From positions 124,001 through 188,000 of the forward strand of contig JAHBXL010000005.1 of NCBI GenBank assembly GCA_019636495.1: 64,000 nucleotides of DNA. The letters run 5' to 3'. The notes below the pieces were generated by a model, which saw nothing but the letters and a program-made list of their open reading frames with translations, was not told the origin of the DNA and did not search any database. The stretch comes from Phycisphaeraceae bacterium (lineage in GTDB: Bacteria > Planctomycetota > Phycisphaerae > Phycisphaerales > UBA1924). Shown piece after piece: positions 15,841 to 24,102 of the stretch. The position numbers and the translations under genes were made by a program. Each line of letters opens with the position of its first letter. Positions within the stretch are counted from its first letter, which is position 1.

Positions 15841-16719
15841 ATGTTCAACGCTGTCGAACGAGCAGCCAAAGCGGAACTATCCGAGCGGTGCATCTACACA
15901 CTCAGCGGGTATGCGTGGGATGGACCGGATAGCCCGAATCCTGACTATTGGGGGCTCAATGCGCGTGAGTTGCACGGCTACTCAAACTGGCTCCGGTATC
16001 TTCCAAGCGATCTCATGGAAGGCCCGATCAACAGGAGGCCCACAGACAACGAATGCCAGTTGGCCGGGCTGGAGGAGGACTTTGTCGGCTTCATGCGGTT
16101 GGCATTGACCTCGATTGGCATCTGCGTAGTCACAGGTCGCACGATCCGAGATCCACAGACCGACTTCCCTTCGCTCCAGAACGACTTGTTCGTAATCCAT
16201 GGTCACTACGTCTTGGTCGCCCTGGCTGCTTCTTTCGATCGACTCTTCCAGATCAGCGGCTTCCTACCACAAAACCCGCCACCTGCAAATCCTCCGCCAA
16301 AGAGAACGCAGGTACTCCTCTCGCGTCTCCGAGAGAACGCGAAGCACCAAGACCAGAGCCACCGGCTCGTTTCGCTCATCGACCGCGCAGAGATGCACTG
16401 TGAACGACTCCAGCGCTTTCTTGATGCTCGAAATAACCTGGTCCACGATGAGAAGCGCGGCGATCTGATAGACGACTTTGATACACCAGAGTCGTTGGGC
16501 ACTCGGGAGATGTTCAAATTGCTGATCAGCCAGTTCGAAACGGGGCGTCGGGACGTTGGTCCATCTGGGTCCGAATCTCACGATCCGAGGATTGATCGGG
16601 AAGCGGCGAGCATCGCCATCTGCAGGCGGGTGGACGTATTGTGCGACGCCTATCGCTGCCTTGTTGAACTCGCCAACGCCGTCTTCGCGGTAGACTCTGT
16701 TTTGGTTCCCAAGCCGTAG
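15841..16719 (+). CDS. HEPN-like protein of unknown function
   Basis: 292 residues from ATG 15841, with GGAGG 6 nt upstream; a TTG at 15799 would add 14 residues. No catalytic domain is recognised. Near residue 205 LDARNNLVHDE contains R-N-x3-H, the HEPN ribonuclease signature, set in a helical region. The gene is visibly less GC-rich than its flanks and has no operon partner; a large palindromic repeat lies downstream. HEPN proteins are often toxins or abortive-infection factors, but a nucleotidyltransferase or antitoxin partner is absent, so the role is open. Confidence 0.5.
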   Translation: MFNAVERAAKAELSERCIYTLSGYAWDGPDSPNPDYWGLNARELHGYSNWLRYLPSDLMEGPINRRPTDNECQLAGLEEDFVGFMRLALTSIGICVVTGRTIRDPQTDFPSLQNDLFVIHGHYVLVALAASFDRLFQISGFLPQNPPPANPPPKRTQVLLSRLRENAKHQDQSHRLVSLIDRAEMHCERLQRFLDARNNLVHDEKRGDLIDDFDTPESLGTREMFKLLISQFETGRRDVGPSGSESHDPRIDREAASIAICRRVDVLCDAYRCLVELANAVFAVDSVLVPKP

Positions 16720-16820
16720 GCGAATAGCCAAGAGCCGGCGCCTCGATAGATGTGCCTAGGTAGAGGCGGTGTGCCGAATCGGCGCGGCCACCGTGACAGC
16801 CCGCGGCCGGCCCTTGCATT

Positions 16821-16949
16821 CCCCTCTCCCCGGTCGCCGGGGAGAGGTGGCGAGGCCGAAGGCCGAGACGGTGAGGGGATTTTCAAGCAGCCCCTCACCC
16901 CCCTCGCTGCGCTCGGGGACCTCTCCCCGCTATGGCGGGGAGAGGGGAA
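16821..16949. repeat. BIME-like palindromic repeat pair
   Basis: Two hairpins, CCTCTCCCCGG/CCGGGGAGAGG (about 16822-16848) and CCTCTCCCCGC/GCGGGGAGAGG (about 16920-16945), flank a GTGAGGGG/CCCCTCAC inner stem (about 16871-16898) and the CCCTCGCTGCGCTCGGGG module. The shared modules recur inside the RHS gene at 10346-10413. No gene is supported in 16720-16981. Confidence 0.8.
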
Positions 16950-16981
16950 GCAACTGCAGCAGCCCTGCCAGTTGCCAGCGC

Positions 16982-19900
16982 TCACTGCTTCATCTCCCCC
17001 ACCCCCCTCCCCACAAACTCCACCCAGTTCACATTGAAAAGCGAGCCTGTTCCGCCGCGGAAGTGGAGGAAGAGGGTGGCGGTGCCTGCGGCGCGGGCGG
17101 GGTCGTCGAGGGGGGCTTCGATCGTCGTCCACTTCTGCCAGCCGCCGGTGCCGGGGATGGTGACGGTGGCGAGCAGCGTGCTGTTCTCGATGGATTCACC
17201 AAGGCGGACATCGATCGTGCCGCCCTCGGTTGCGGAGGCGACGCGGAAGCGCAGGGCCTCGATGTTCAGCAGGTTGATGGGGGCGTAACTGGTCCAGTCG
17301 CCGTTTTCGATGTAGGCGCACGCCGCGAGGCCGCCCTCGGGGTCTTCGCACTTTTCGATGACGATGCCGTGGTGGCTGGTGAAGTGCTCGGCTTCTTTCC
17401 GCCGCGGCTGCAAGATCACCTCGGCGCGGGAGGAGAGCGGGTTGACGCCGGGCGCGCCGGCATCGGTGTAGGCCGCGCTGAGGACGGTGAACACGTTGGC
17501 CCCCTCGCCGTGTCCCTCGCCCGCGGCATCGCGCTCGATAGCGATCTCGCCGGTGCGGGTGTGCACCTGGCGCATGGGGTGGGCGTGCGTGTCGTGGCCG
17601 AGCAGCGGCTGCACGGTGAGTCGCGAGTCGTCGATCGACTCATCTTCATCATCTTCGATCTGCACCTCGAAGCGGATGCGCTCGCCGATGTCGGCGATGC
17701 CGCCGTTGGGCGGCCACGCGAACGACACGCGCGGGGCGGTGTTGCCCGCGGCGATGGGGATGTTGGCGACCGCGCTGGAAGCCTCGCCGCGGCGGTGATC
17801 GGTGATGGTCAGCCGCGCGGTGAAGTTCCCCGCGCGCTCGAAGGTGAACGAGGCGTTCATCTCGCGCGAGTCGGTGACGCCATCACCATCAAAGTCCCAC
17901 GCGTAGTCGATGGATGATCCGGCGTTGCGGCTCTTTGAGCCCGCGGCGGAAAACTCGATGCGCAGCGGGACCGGGCCATCGGTCCTGTCCGCCGCGGCGG
18001 AGACGATGGGCGGCCGGACGCCGTCGCGGTAGTGCTCGATGCGGAAGATGGTGGAGTCGGCGTTGCCGCCGCCGAAGCCGGTTCCCCACTCGATGCCGTA
18101 GAGGCATCCATCGGGTCCGAGTTCGAGGTCCATGGGGCGGGTGAAGGTCTCGTGGGCCATGAACGGCGCGACGTGGAGGATGTCGCCCTGCGCATCAAAG
18201 TGGACGGCCTTGATCCAGTTGCGGGTCCACTCGTAGATGAACAGCGTGTTGTCGAAACACTCGGGCAGGCGGAAGGGGCTGCCGGTTGCGCGCTGGAAGG
18301 TGTACACCGGCCCGGCCATGGCGGTGCGCCCGCCCTCGCCGACCCACGGGAACTCCTTGGATTCGCCGTAGGGGTACCAGATCCACGCGGGCTTGGCTGG
18401 GGGGAGTTCGCGCGGGCCGGTGTTGCCGGGGGCGGAGTTGATGGGGCGCGCGGGGTCGAACGCCGCGCCGCTTGTTGACGTTGCGAAGTCGTATTCGTGA
18501 TAGGCGTGGTTGGGGCCGATGAAGAGCGGCCAGCCGAAGTAGCCGGGCTCGCGGGTGCGGTTGAACTCGTCGTATCCGGCGGGGCCGCGGGCATCGCGCG
18601 GCGTGCTGGCATCGGGCCCGACATCGCCCCAGAAGAGCGTGCCGCGGCGGTCGATGCTGATGCGGAAGGGGTTGCGGCAGCCCATGACGTAGATTTCGGG
18701 CGCGCCGGGTCCGTTGGAGCCATCGCGCGGGAAGAGGTTTCCCTCGGGGATTTCGTAGGTGCCATCGGCGCGCGGTCGGATGCGGAGAATCTTGCCGCGA
18801 AGATCGGCGGAGTTGGAGGAGGTGACGCGTGCATCCCAGGGTTCGCGGCCGGGCCGGCCATCGATCGGCGCGTAGCCATCGGAGGCGAAGGGGTTGACGT
18901 TGTCGCCGGTGGAGAGGAAGAGGCAGCCATCGGGACCGAAGGCGAGCGATCCGCCGGAGTGGCAGCACTCCAGGCGCTGGGTGGGAACGGTGAGGAGAAT
19001 GCGCTCGCTGGACGTGTCCACTTCGTCGCCCTTGAGCGTGAAGCGGGAGAGGTGCTGGACCGCGCGGTCGCCCGCGGGCGAGTAGAAGACGTAGAACCAG
19101 CCGGTCTGGGCGAACGAGGGATCGTGCGTGACGCCGAGGAGTCCGTCTTCTATTTGAGTCGAGACGTTGAGGAACGCGGCGGCGACGGTGGAGCGGGTAT
19201 CGGGCTTCCAGAGTTTGATCGCGCCTGCGCGCTCGACGAAGAGCACGCGGCCATCGGGCAGGACGGTGAGTTCCATCGGGTCGGAGGTGTGATCATCGAG
19301 GATCGTCTTCTGCCAGCAGGACTCGATGGTGCCGGAGGCATCGCCGGGGAGGAGGCCTGCGGCCCAGAGAATGCCGCCGAGGAGGTGATCGCGGAAGGCG
19401 GGCTCGGCGAAGGTCTCGGCGGTGTGTCCGAGCCCGGTGTAGAAGGCGCGGCCGCCATCGTACTCGTGGCACCAGGCGATGGGGTGGTCCAGCGCGCCGC
19501 CCTTCATGGATGCGCCCTGATAGGTTGACTCATCGAGGGTCATGAGGATGTGGACGCGGCCGCGCGGATTGGTGGTGAAGTCGTACCACTCATCGGTGCG
19601 GACCCAGCGCGCGGGGAGATGCCGCGTGGCGGGGTGGGTGCGGTCGGTCACGAGGATGGTGGCCTTCTGCACGGCTGGGTGGCTCTTGAAGTAGGCCCCG
19701 ATGAGGCCGCCGTACCAGGGCCAGTCGTACTCGGTGTCCGCCGCGGCGTGGATGCCGATGAATCCGCCGCCCGCGCGGATGAACCGCTGCATGGCCTCCT
19801 GCTGCGGATCGTTCAGGATGTTGCCGGTGGTGTTGAGGAAGATGATGGCGCGGTAGCGCTTGAGGTTGTCATCGGAGAAGTCGCTGGGGTCATCGGTGGG

Positions 19901-20089
19901 ATCGACCTCGAACTGGCCGCGGGCACCGAGTTGCACGATGGCCTCGGCGCCGGCGACGATGGAGTCGTGCCGGAAGCCGGTGGTTCGGGTGAAGAGGAGT
20001 ACTCGGGGCGGTTCGGCCGCGGCAGACGGCCCGCCGAACGGCAGAAGCGCGGCGAGAAGGACGAGCACGACTATCGGGGAGCGTGGCAT
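16982..20089 (-). CDS. Secreted ThuA / PQQ-type sugar dehydrogenase / PKD / CBM6 fusion
   Basis: 1035 residues with a clear signal peptide (VVLVLLAALLPFGGPSAAA). Order: ThuA-like domain (about 28-245, with GIHAAADTEYDWPWYGG), a glucose/sorbosone dehydrogenase beta-propeller (about 265-640, with RNPFRISIDRRG), a PKD domain (about 655-765, with YAWDFDGDGVTDS), a linker domain, and a C-terminal CBM6/CBM35-like module (about 905-1030, with AEHFTSHHG and YIENGDWTSY). This multi-domain layout is typical of planctomycete and related polysaccharide-degrading secretomes. Likely periplasmic or extracellular carbohydrate oxidation; substrate unknown. TAGTCT lies 9 nt before the ATG. Confidence 0.88.
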   Translation of the reverse strand: MPRSPIVVLVLLAALLPFGGPSAAAEPPRVLLFTRTTGFRHDSIVAGAEAIVQLGARGQFEVDPTDDPSDFSDDNLKRYRAIIFLNTTGNILNDPQQEAMQRFIRAGGGFIGIHAAADTEYDWPWYGGLIGAYFKSHPAVQKATILVTDRTHPATRHLPARWVRTDEWYDFTTNPRGRVHILMTLDESTYQGASMKGGALDHPIAWCHEYDGGRAFYTGLGHTAETFAEPAFRDHLLGGILWAAGLLPGDASGTIESCWQKTILDDHTSDPMELTVLPDGRVLFVERAGAIKLWKPDTRSTVAAAFLNVSTQIEDGLLGVTHDPSFAQTGWFYVFYSPAGDRAVQHLSRFTLKGDEVDTSSERILLTVPTQRLECCHSGGSLAFGPDGCLFLSTGDNVNPFASDGYAPIDGRPGREPWDARVTSSNSADLRGKILRIRPRADGTYEIPEGNLFPRDGSNGPGAPEIYVMGCRNPFRISIDRRGTLFWGDVGPDASTPRDARGPAGYDEFNRTREPGYFGWPLFIGPNHAYHEYDFATSTSGAAFDPARPINSAPGNTGPRELPPAKPAWIWYPYGESKEFPWVGEGGRTAMAGPVYTFQRATGSPFRLPECFDNTLFIYEWTRNWIKAVHFDAQGDILHVAPFMAHETFTRPMDLELGPDGCLYGIEWGTGFGGGNADSTIFRIEHYRDGVRPPIVSAAADRTDGPVPLRIEFSAAGSKSRNAGSSIDYAWDFDGDGVTDSREMNASFTFERAGNFTARLTITDHRRGEASSAVANIPIAAGNTAPRVSFAWPPNGGIADIGERIRFEVQIEDDEDESIDDSRLTVQPLLGHDTHAHPMRQVHTRTGEIAIERDAAGEGHGEGANVFTVLSAAYTDAGAPGVNPLSSRAEVILQPRRKEAEHFTSHHGIVIEKCEDPEGGLAACAYIENGDWTSYAPINLLNIEALRFRVASATEGGTIDVRLGESIENSTLLATVTIPGTGGWQKWTTIEAPLDDPARAAGTATLFLHFRGGTGSLFNVNWVEFVGRGVGEMKQ

Positions 20090-20143
20090 GGGCCGCGCAG
20101 ACTACGGCGGCGCGTCGGCGGTCGCAATCCCGAGTGCGCGGAA

Positions 20144-20773
20144 TCAGGGCGGTTCGGCGGTGGTGCCGGCATCGGACATGGGTGTGCCGTCGCCGGGTCG
20201 CGGGCCGGTGGGCGGGGGCTCGCTGGTCTGGTCGGGGGGGAGGTCCTGCGGCGCGACGGGGACCCTTGGCATGGGCGATTCGGGCTGGGGGACGGCCTTT
20301 TCTTCGTAGAAGATGGAGGGGATGCCGGTCCCGTTGACGCGGTTGTAGAGGTCGGTCGCCTGGTCGTCGTTCACCATGACCGGGACGCGGGCGCGGACCA
20401 CGCCCTGGTAGGGGTTGTACCAGAAGGCGGCGTAGGTCTCGTCGATGGCCATGCGGATGGGCGGGTGCAGGAGTCCGGCCTCGTCGGGCGAGGCGACCTC
20501 GACCCACGGGCGGTGGACACTGAGGAGCGCGTTGACGGGGGGATGCGGGAGGAACCACTCGGGGTCGACGGTGACGGGCCAGCCGCGGGCGTTGACCTCG
20601 ACGTCGCCGGAGGCGGCGCGGTATTTGAGTTCGAGTTCGAGGCGGCGCATGTCGGCGCCGACCTGGATGATGGTGGCTTCGCGGTCGCGCCGGGCGCGCT
20701 CGTGCAGGAGGATTCCGGCCCCGAGCGCGAGGACGACGACCAGCGCGGCGATGTCGGCCAACCAACGGAACAC
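20144..20773 (-). CDS. Membrane-anchored protein of unknown function
   Basis: 209 residues. GTG 20773 is chosen because GGAGG lies 5 nt upstream; in-frame GTGs exist at 20776 and 20779. A single N-terminal transmembrane helix (WLADIAALVVVLALGAGILL) is followed by a soluble part with WVEVASPDEAGLLHPPIR and FWYNPYQGVVRARVP, then a Pro-rich tail. The layout resembles pseudopilin or minor-pilin-like proteins, but the prepilin cleavage motif is absent. No family recognised. Confidence 0.55.
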   Translation of the reverse strand: MFRWLADIAALVVVLALGAGILLHERARRDREATIIQVGADMRRLELELKYRAASGDVEVNARGWPVTVDPEWFLPHPPVNALLSVHRPWVEVASPDEAGLLHPPIRMAIDETYAAFWYNPYQGVVRARVPVMVNDDQATDLYNRVNGTGIPSIFYEEKAVPQPESPMPRVPVAPQDLPPDQTSEPPPTGPRPGDGTPMSDAGTTAEPP

Positions 20774-21033
20774 GACCACCTCCGGCGACCGGCGGGCTGG
20801 ATCGGACGGGCGGGGAGTTTCCCCGCGCGCGGCCGCGGGCCCGTCCGGCGGGCGCGCCGGAGGAGAGGATCGGCCGGTATGGACCGCCGCGGCGGCCCAA
20901 GTTGACGGGCGGGGCGTGGGCGGTGGGTTTATGCCGGGTGTGCGGGGTGCGCGGGCTCATAGACTCCAGCCCTGACGAGCGGCCCGTTGGGCCATCGGCG
21001 GGGGCGACCGCGCATCCAGCACAAGGGAGGACC

Positions 21034-22302
21034 ATGCCCGACATCCGCACGATCGATCTTGCCTGCGGCCTGCCGCTGATCCTGGAACCGATGCCGGGTG
21101 TGCGGTCGATCGGGCTGACGATGCTCCTGCCGGCGGGGACAGCGCAGGAGCCGGAGGATCGGCAGGGCCTGAGCGCGATGTGGTCGGAGTTGCTGATGCG
21201 CGGCGCGGGGGGTCTTGATTCGCGGGGTCAGGCGGATGCGTGGGACCGGATCGGGGCATCTCGATCGGCGGACGCCTCGACGATGCACATGCGGATTTCG
21301 TGCACGACGCTGGGGACGCGGCTGCACGAGGCGTTGCCGCTGCTGGCGGACATGGCGCTTCGGCCGCGGTTTGATGAGGCATCGATCGAGCCTGCGCGGG
21401 ACCTTGCGCTGCAGGCGATCGAGTCGCTGAAGGATGACCCGCACGAGCGCGCGGCGATCATCGCCAAGCAGACGCACGCGGACCCGCCGCTGAACCGGTC
21501 GGGGCTGGGGACGGTGGAGGGGCTGAGGGCGATCACGCGCGATGACCTGGTGAACGGGTGGGGCGCGCGGGCGCGCCCGGGCGGTTCGATCCTGGCGATC
21601 GCGGGCGATGCGGATGTGCTGGGGGGCACGGGCGGAGATGACATTGCGCGGACGATCGACCGGCTGTTCTCGGGATGGCGGGGCGAGGCGGAGCCTGTGC
21701 GCATCGGCGCTACGACGACGCGCGGTACGTATCGGCACGAGCCCGATGACACAGCGCAGGTGCAGATTCTCGCGCTTCACGAGGCTCCATCGGAGCGCGA
21801 CCCGGACAGCCGGCTGGAGCGCGTGGCCGCGTCGGTGCTGTCGGGCGGGATGTCGGCGCGGCTGTTTACGGAGGTTCGCGAGAAGCGCGGTCTGTGCTAC
21901 AGCGTGAGCGCTTCGTACGCGACGGACCGGGACTTCGGCCGGTGCTCGGCGTATGTGGGCACGACGCCGGAGCGAGCGCAGGAATCGCTGGACGTGCTGA
22001 TGTCGGAACTGGAGCGGATCAACACTCCGGCGGGCGCGGCGACGGCGGAGGAAGTGGAGCGCTCGCTGATCGGCATTCGCGCGGGTCTGGTGCTGAGCGG
22101 GGAATCGACCGCGGCGCGTGCCGCGGCGCTGGCGACGGACCACTACCGGCTGGGCCGGGCGCGGTCGCTGGACGAGGTGGCAGCGCAGTACGCGAACATC
22201 ACGGTGCGGCACGTGAACGACTACCTGTCGCGGCGGTCGCTGGGGAAGGTGACGATCGTGACGCTGGGCCCGACATCGCTGCGTGCGCCGGTGCGCGGGT
22301 GA
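21034..22302 (+). CDS. M16-family peptidase homologue lacking the zinc motif
   Basis: 422 residues from ATG 21034, with GGGAGG immediately upstream. The fold markers of M16 (pitrilysin/MPP) proteins are present: the opening VRSIGLTMLLPAGTAQEPED strand, the middle QILALHEAP strand and SGGMSARLFTEVREKRGLCY, the conserved C-terminal-half motif. The active-site H-x-x-E-H expected after GL at about residue 46 reads SAMWSE here, so metal binding is lost. It is likely a non-catalytic subunit, but the usual catalytic partner is not adjacent. The divergent neighbour is a membrane protein; a TPR protein ends 2 bp from its stop, convergently. Confidence 0.82.
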   Translation: MPDIRTIDLACGLPLILEPMPGVRSIGLTMLLPAGTAQEPEDRQGLSAMWSELLMRGAGGLDSRGQADAWDRIGASRSADASTMHMRISCTTLGTRLHEALPLLADMALRPRFDEASIEPARDLALQAIESLKDDPHERAAIIAKQTHADPPLNRSGLGTVEGLRAITRDDLVNGWGARARPGGSILAIAGDADVLGGTGGDDIARTIDRLFSGWRGEAEPVRIGATTTRGTYRHEPDDTAQVQILALHEAPSERDPDSRLERVAASVLSGGMSARLFTEVREKRGLCYSVSASYATDRDFGRCSAYVGTTPERAQESLDVLMSELERINTPAGAATAEEVERSLIGIRAGLVLSGESTAARAAALATDHYRLGRARSLDEVAAQYANITVRHVNDYLSRRSLGKVTIVTLGPTSLRAPVRG

Positions 22303-22304
22303 CC

Positions 22305-23963
22305 TCAGGGCGCCGTGCCCCAGACTTTGCTGAGCAGTTCGTGGAGCGCGGCCTCGGCATCATCGGCCTCGGCGATGCGGGACTTCCACGCGGCGAGACC
22401 CTCGCTGCGCATCGCGGCATCGTCGTGCAGGCGGCCGAGATAGGCGAGGAGGAGGGATGCATCGGCGGCCATGCGGTCGGAGCCGCGCTCGATCTCCTGC
22501 CGGAGTTGCTCGGCGATCTTGAGCGACCGGGCCTCGGACGGGGCGAGCGCGACGTTGAAACGTGCCGCGGAGATCTCGGGGTTGGCGCGCAGGACATCGC
22601 GCAGATTGGATGCGGCGGAGAGGAACAGTCCCGCGCCGATCTGTGCGTGCACGCGCGCGATGGCGGCCATGGGGTCTCGCGGGAGAGCGGAGAGGGCCCG
22701 CGTGAAGCGGTCCTCGGCATCGAAGAACCTGCCGGCGCGCAGGAGTTCCTGGCCCGCTTCCATGTGCGCGACGTAGGCGGTCTGATCGACCGGCGGCGAG
22801 GCGGGGCGGAGGGTGTCGATGCGGACGCCCGAATCGCGCAGGATGCGGACCATCTCGGGGCTGAGGACGGTGCGGCGTTCGCGGTCGGCGCGTTCGCGCT
22901 CGGTGCGGGTGGCTCCGACATCCTGCCCGGGGAAGGGCATGGGCGCGCCGGGGTCGAAGGCGGGGCGGGCATCGGGATCATCGACGCGTGAAGGGGCGCG
23001 GTCGTCGCGGCGGGTGCCATCGATCCCGACGCGGAGCGACTCGCGGAGGCGGTCGAGTTCGGTGCGCCAGGGGGCATCCTTGTCGTCGAGGGCGAGGGCG
23101 GAGGGCTGGGCGGCATCGCCTTCGGCGCCGAGGATCCGCTGGTAACTGGTGCGGAAGGAATCGAGGACGCGGGTGTAGTTCTCGCTGCGGCTGTCGATTC
23201 GCGCAGTGGCCGGCGCGGGCGCGGTGGGCCGGCCCATGCCGGTGATATCGAGCGGGGAGGGCATGCCCGCGACGGTAGGTTCGAGGCCGGTCAGGGAGTT
23301 GGGACGGGCGTTGATGTCGGTCCGCGCGCCGGGCGTCTGGGGTCGCACGCCGGTATCGACGGGCTGCCAGGTGATGCCCACGAGCGGCGAGGCGGAGGCG
23401 GTCATCACGGTGCCATCGTCGTTCTCGCGGTATCCGATGAGTGTGGGGCGCAGCGACTGGGCCGAGAGGAACTCGGAGGTGCTGCGGAGCGCGCTGGAGG
23501 TGGTGCTGCGCGGCTGATACGCGGGTGTCGCGCCGGCACGGGGGACGACCAGCCCCACGCCGCCCGAGAGCGCGCTGGGCACGGCCTGGCCGGTCGAGAG
23601 CGCGAACTGGTAGCGGAGCGCGTCGGATGCGCGAACGCCGGTGCCCGCGAACGCGCTGGTCGCGGTGTCGCGGCGGAAGGTGTAGAGCGAGTTGGACCCG
23701 AGGTAGCCGGCGAACTCGTCGGTGGCGCGGTAGCCCACCGACCCGTGGAACGACCGCCCCGCGACGCTCCCGGTGATGATGGCGTTGTTGAAGCGGATCT
23801 GGGACTGGAGATCGAGCATCTGGGTGTTGCGCCCGCCGGAGCCGACCTGCAGATTGCGGTCGAGGATGGTGCCATCGCCGATGGTGTTCTGGCCGTGGAC
23901 CGTGCCGGCGAGCGAAAGAACCGCCGCGATGCTCAGGACTGACCATGCTTTTCTGATGCCCAT
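22305..23963 (-). CDS. Exported protein with C-terminal TPR-like region
   Basis: 552 residues from ATG 23963, supported by GGAGGT upstream; a longer frame to 24008 lacks one. A signal peptide (AWSVLSIAAVLSLAGTVHG) is followed by a long low-complexity, Asn/Gly/Thr-rich region and then helices at about 390-540 with AGQELLRAGRFFDAEDRFTRAL, a tetratricopeptide-like repeat, and a leucine-rich continuation. No known family. Probably periplasmic or cell-surface. Convergent with the M16 homologue. Confidence 0.6.
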   Translation of the reverse strand: MGIRKAWSVLSIAAVLSLAGTVHGQNTIGDGTILDRNLQVGSGGRNTQMLDLQSQIRFNNAIITGSVAGRSFHGSVGYRATDEFAGYLGSNSLYTFRRDTATSAFAGTGVRASDALRYQFALSTGQAVPSALSGGVGLVVPRAGATPAYQPRSTTSSALRSTSEFLSAQSLRPTLIGYRENDDGTVMTASASPLVGITWQPVDTGVRPQTPGARTDINARPNSLTGLEPTVAGMPSPLDITGMGRPTAPAPATARIDSRSENYTRVLDSFRTSYQRILGAEGDAAQPSALALDDKDAPWRTELDRLRESLRVGIDGTRRDDRAPSRVDDPDARPAFDPGAPMPFPGQDVGATRTERERADRERRTVLSPEMVRILRDSGVRIDTLRPASPPVDQTAYVAHMEAGQELLRAGRFFDAEDRFTRALSALPRDPMAAIARVHAQIGAGLFLSAASNLRDVLRANPEISAARFNVALAPSEARSLKIAEQLRQEIERGSDRMAADASLLLAYLGRLHDDAAMRSEGLAAWKSRIAEADDAEAALHELLSKVWGTAP

Positions 23964-24090
23964 TGCCGCACCTCCGTTGTGCCCCAACTCTACAGGTAGT
24001 ACCGGCACGGGGCCGGGTGCGTTCGCCGCGGCCTGTTATCGGCGTGTTCGGCACGCGGCTTTGCCCGACCCCTGACAGGTCCCTGCTGGG

Positions 24091-24096
24091 TACACT
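24091..24096 (+). promoter_or_regulatory. metG: -10-like TACACT for metG
   Basis: TACACT ends 6 nt before the metG ATG (24103), consistent with a leaderless transcript. There is no Shine-Dalgarno. A -35 at standard spacing is not obvious. Confidence 0.4.
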
Positions 24097-24102
24097 CCGG
24101 CC

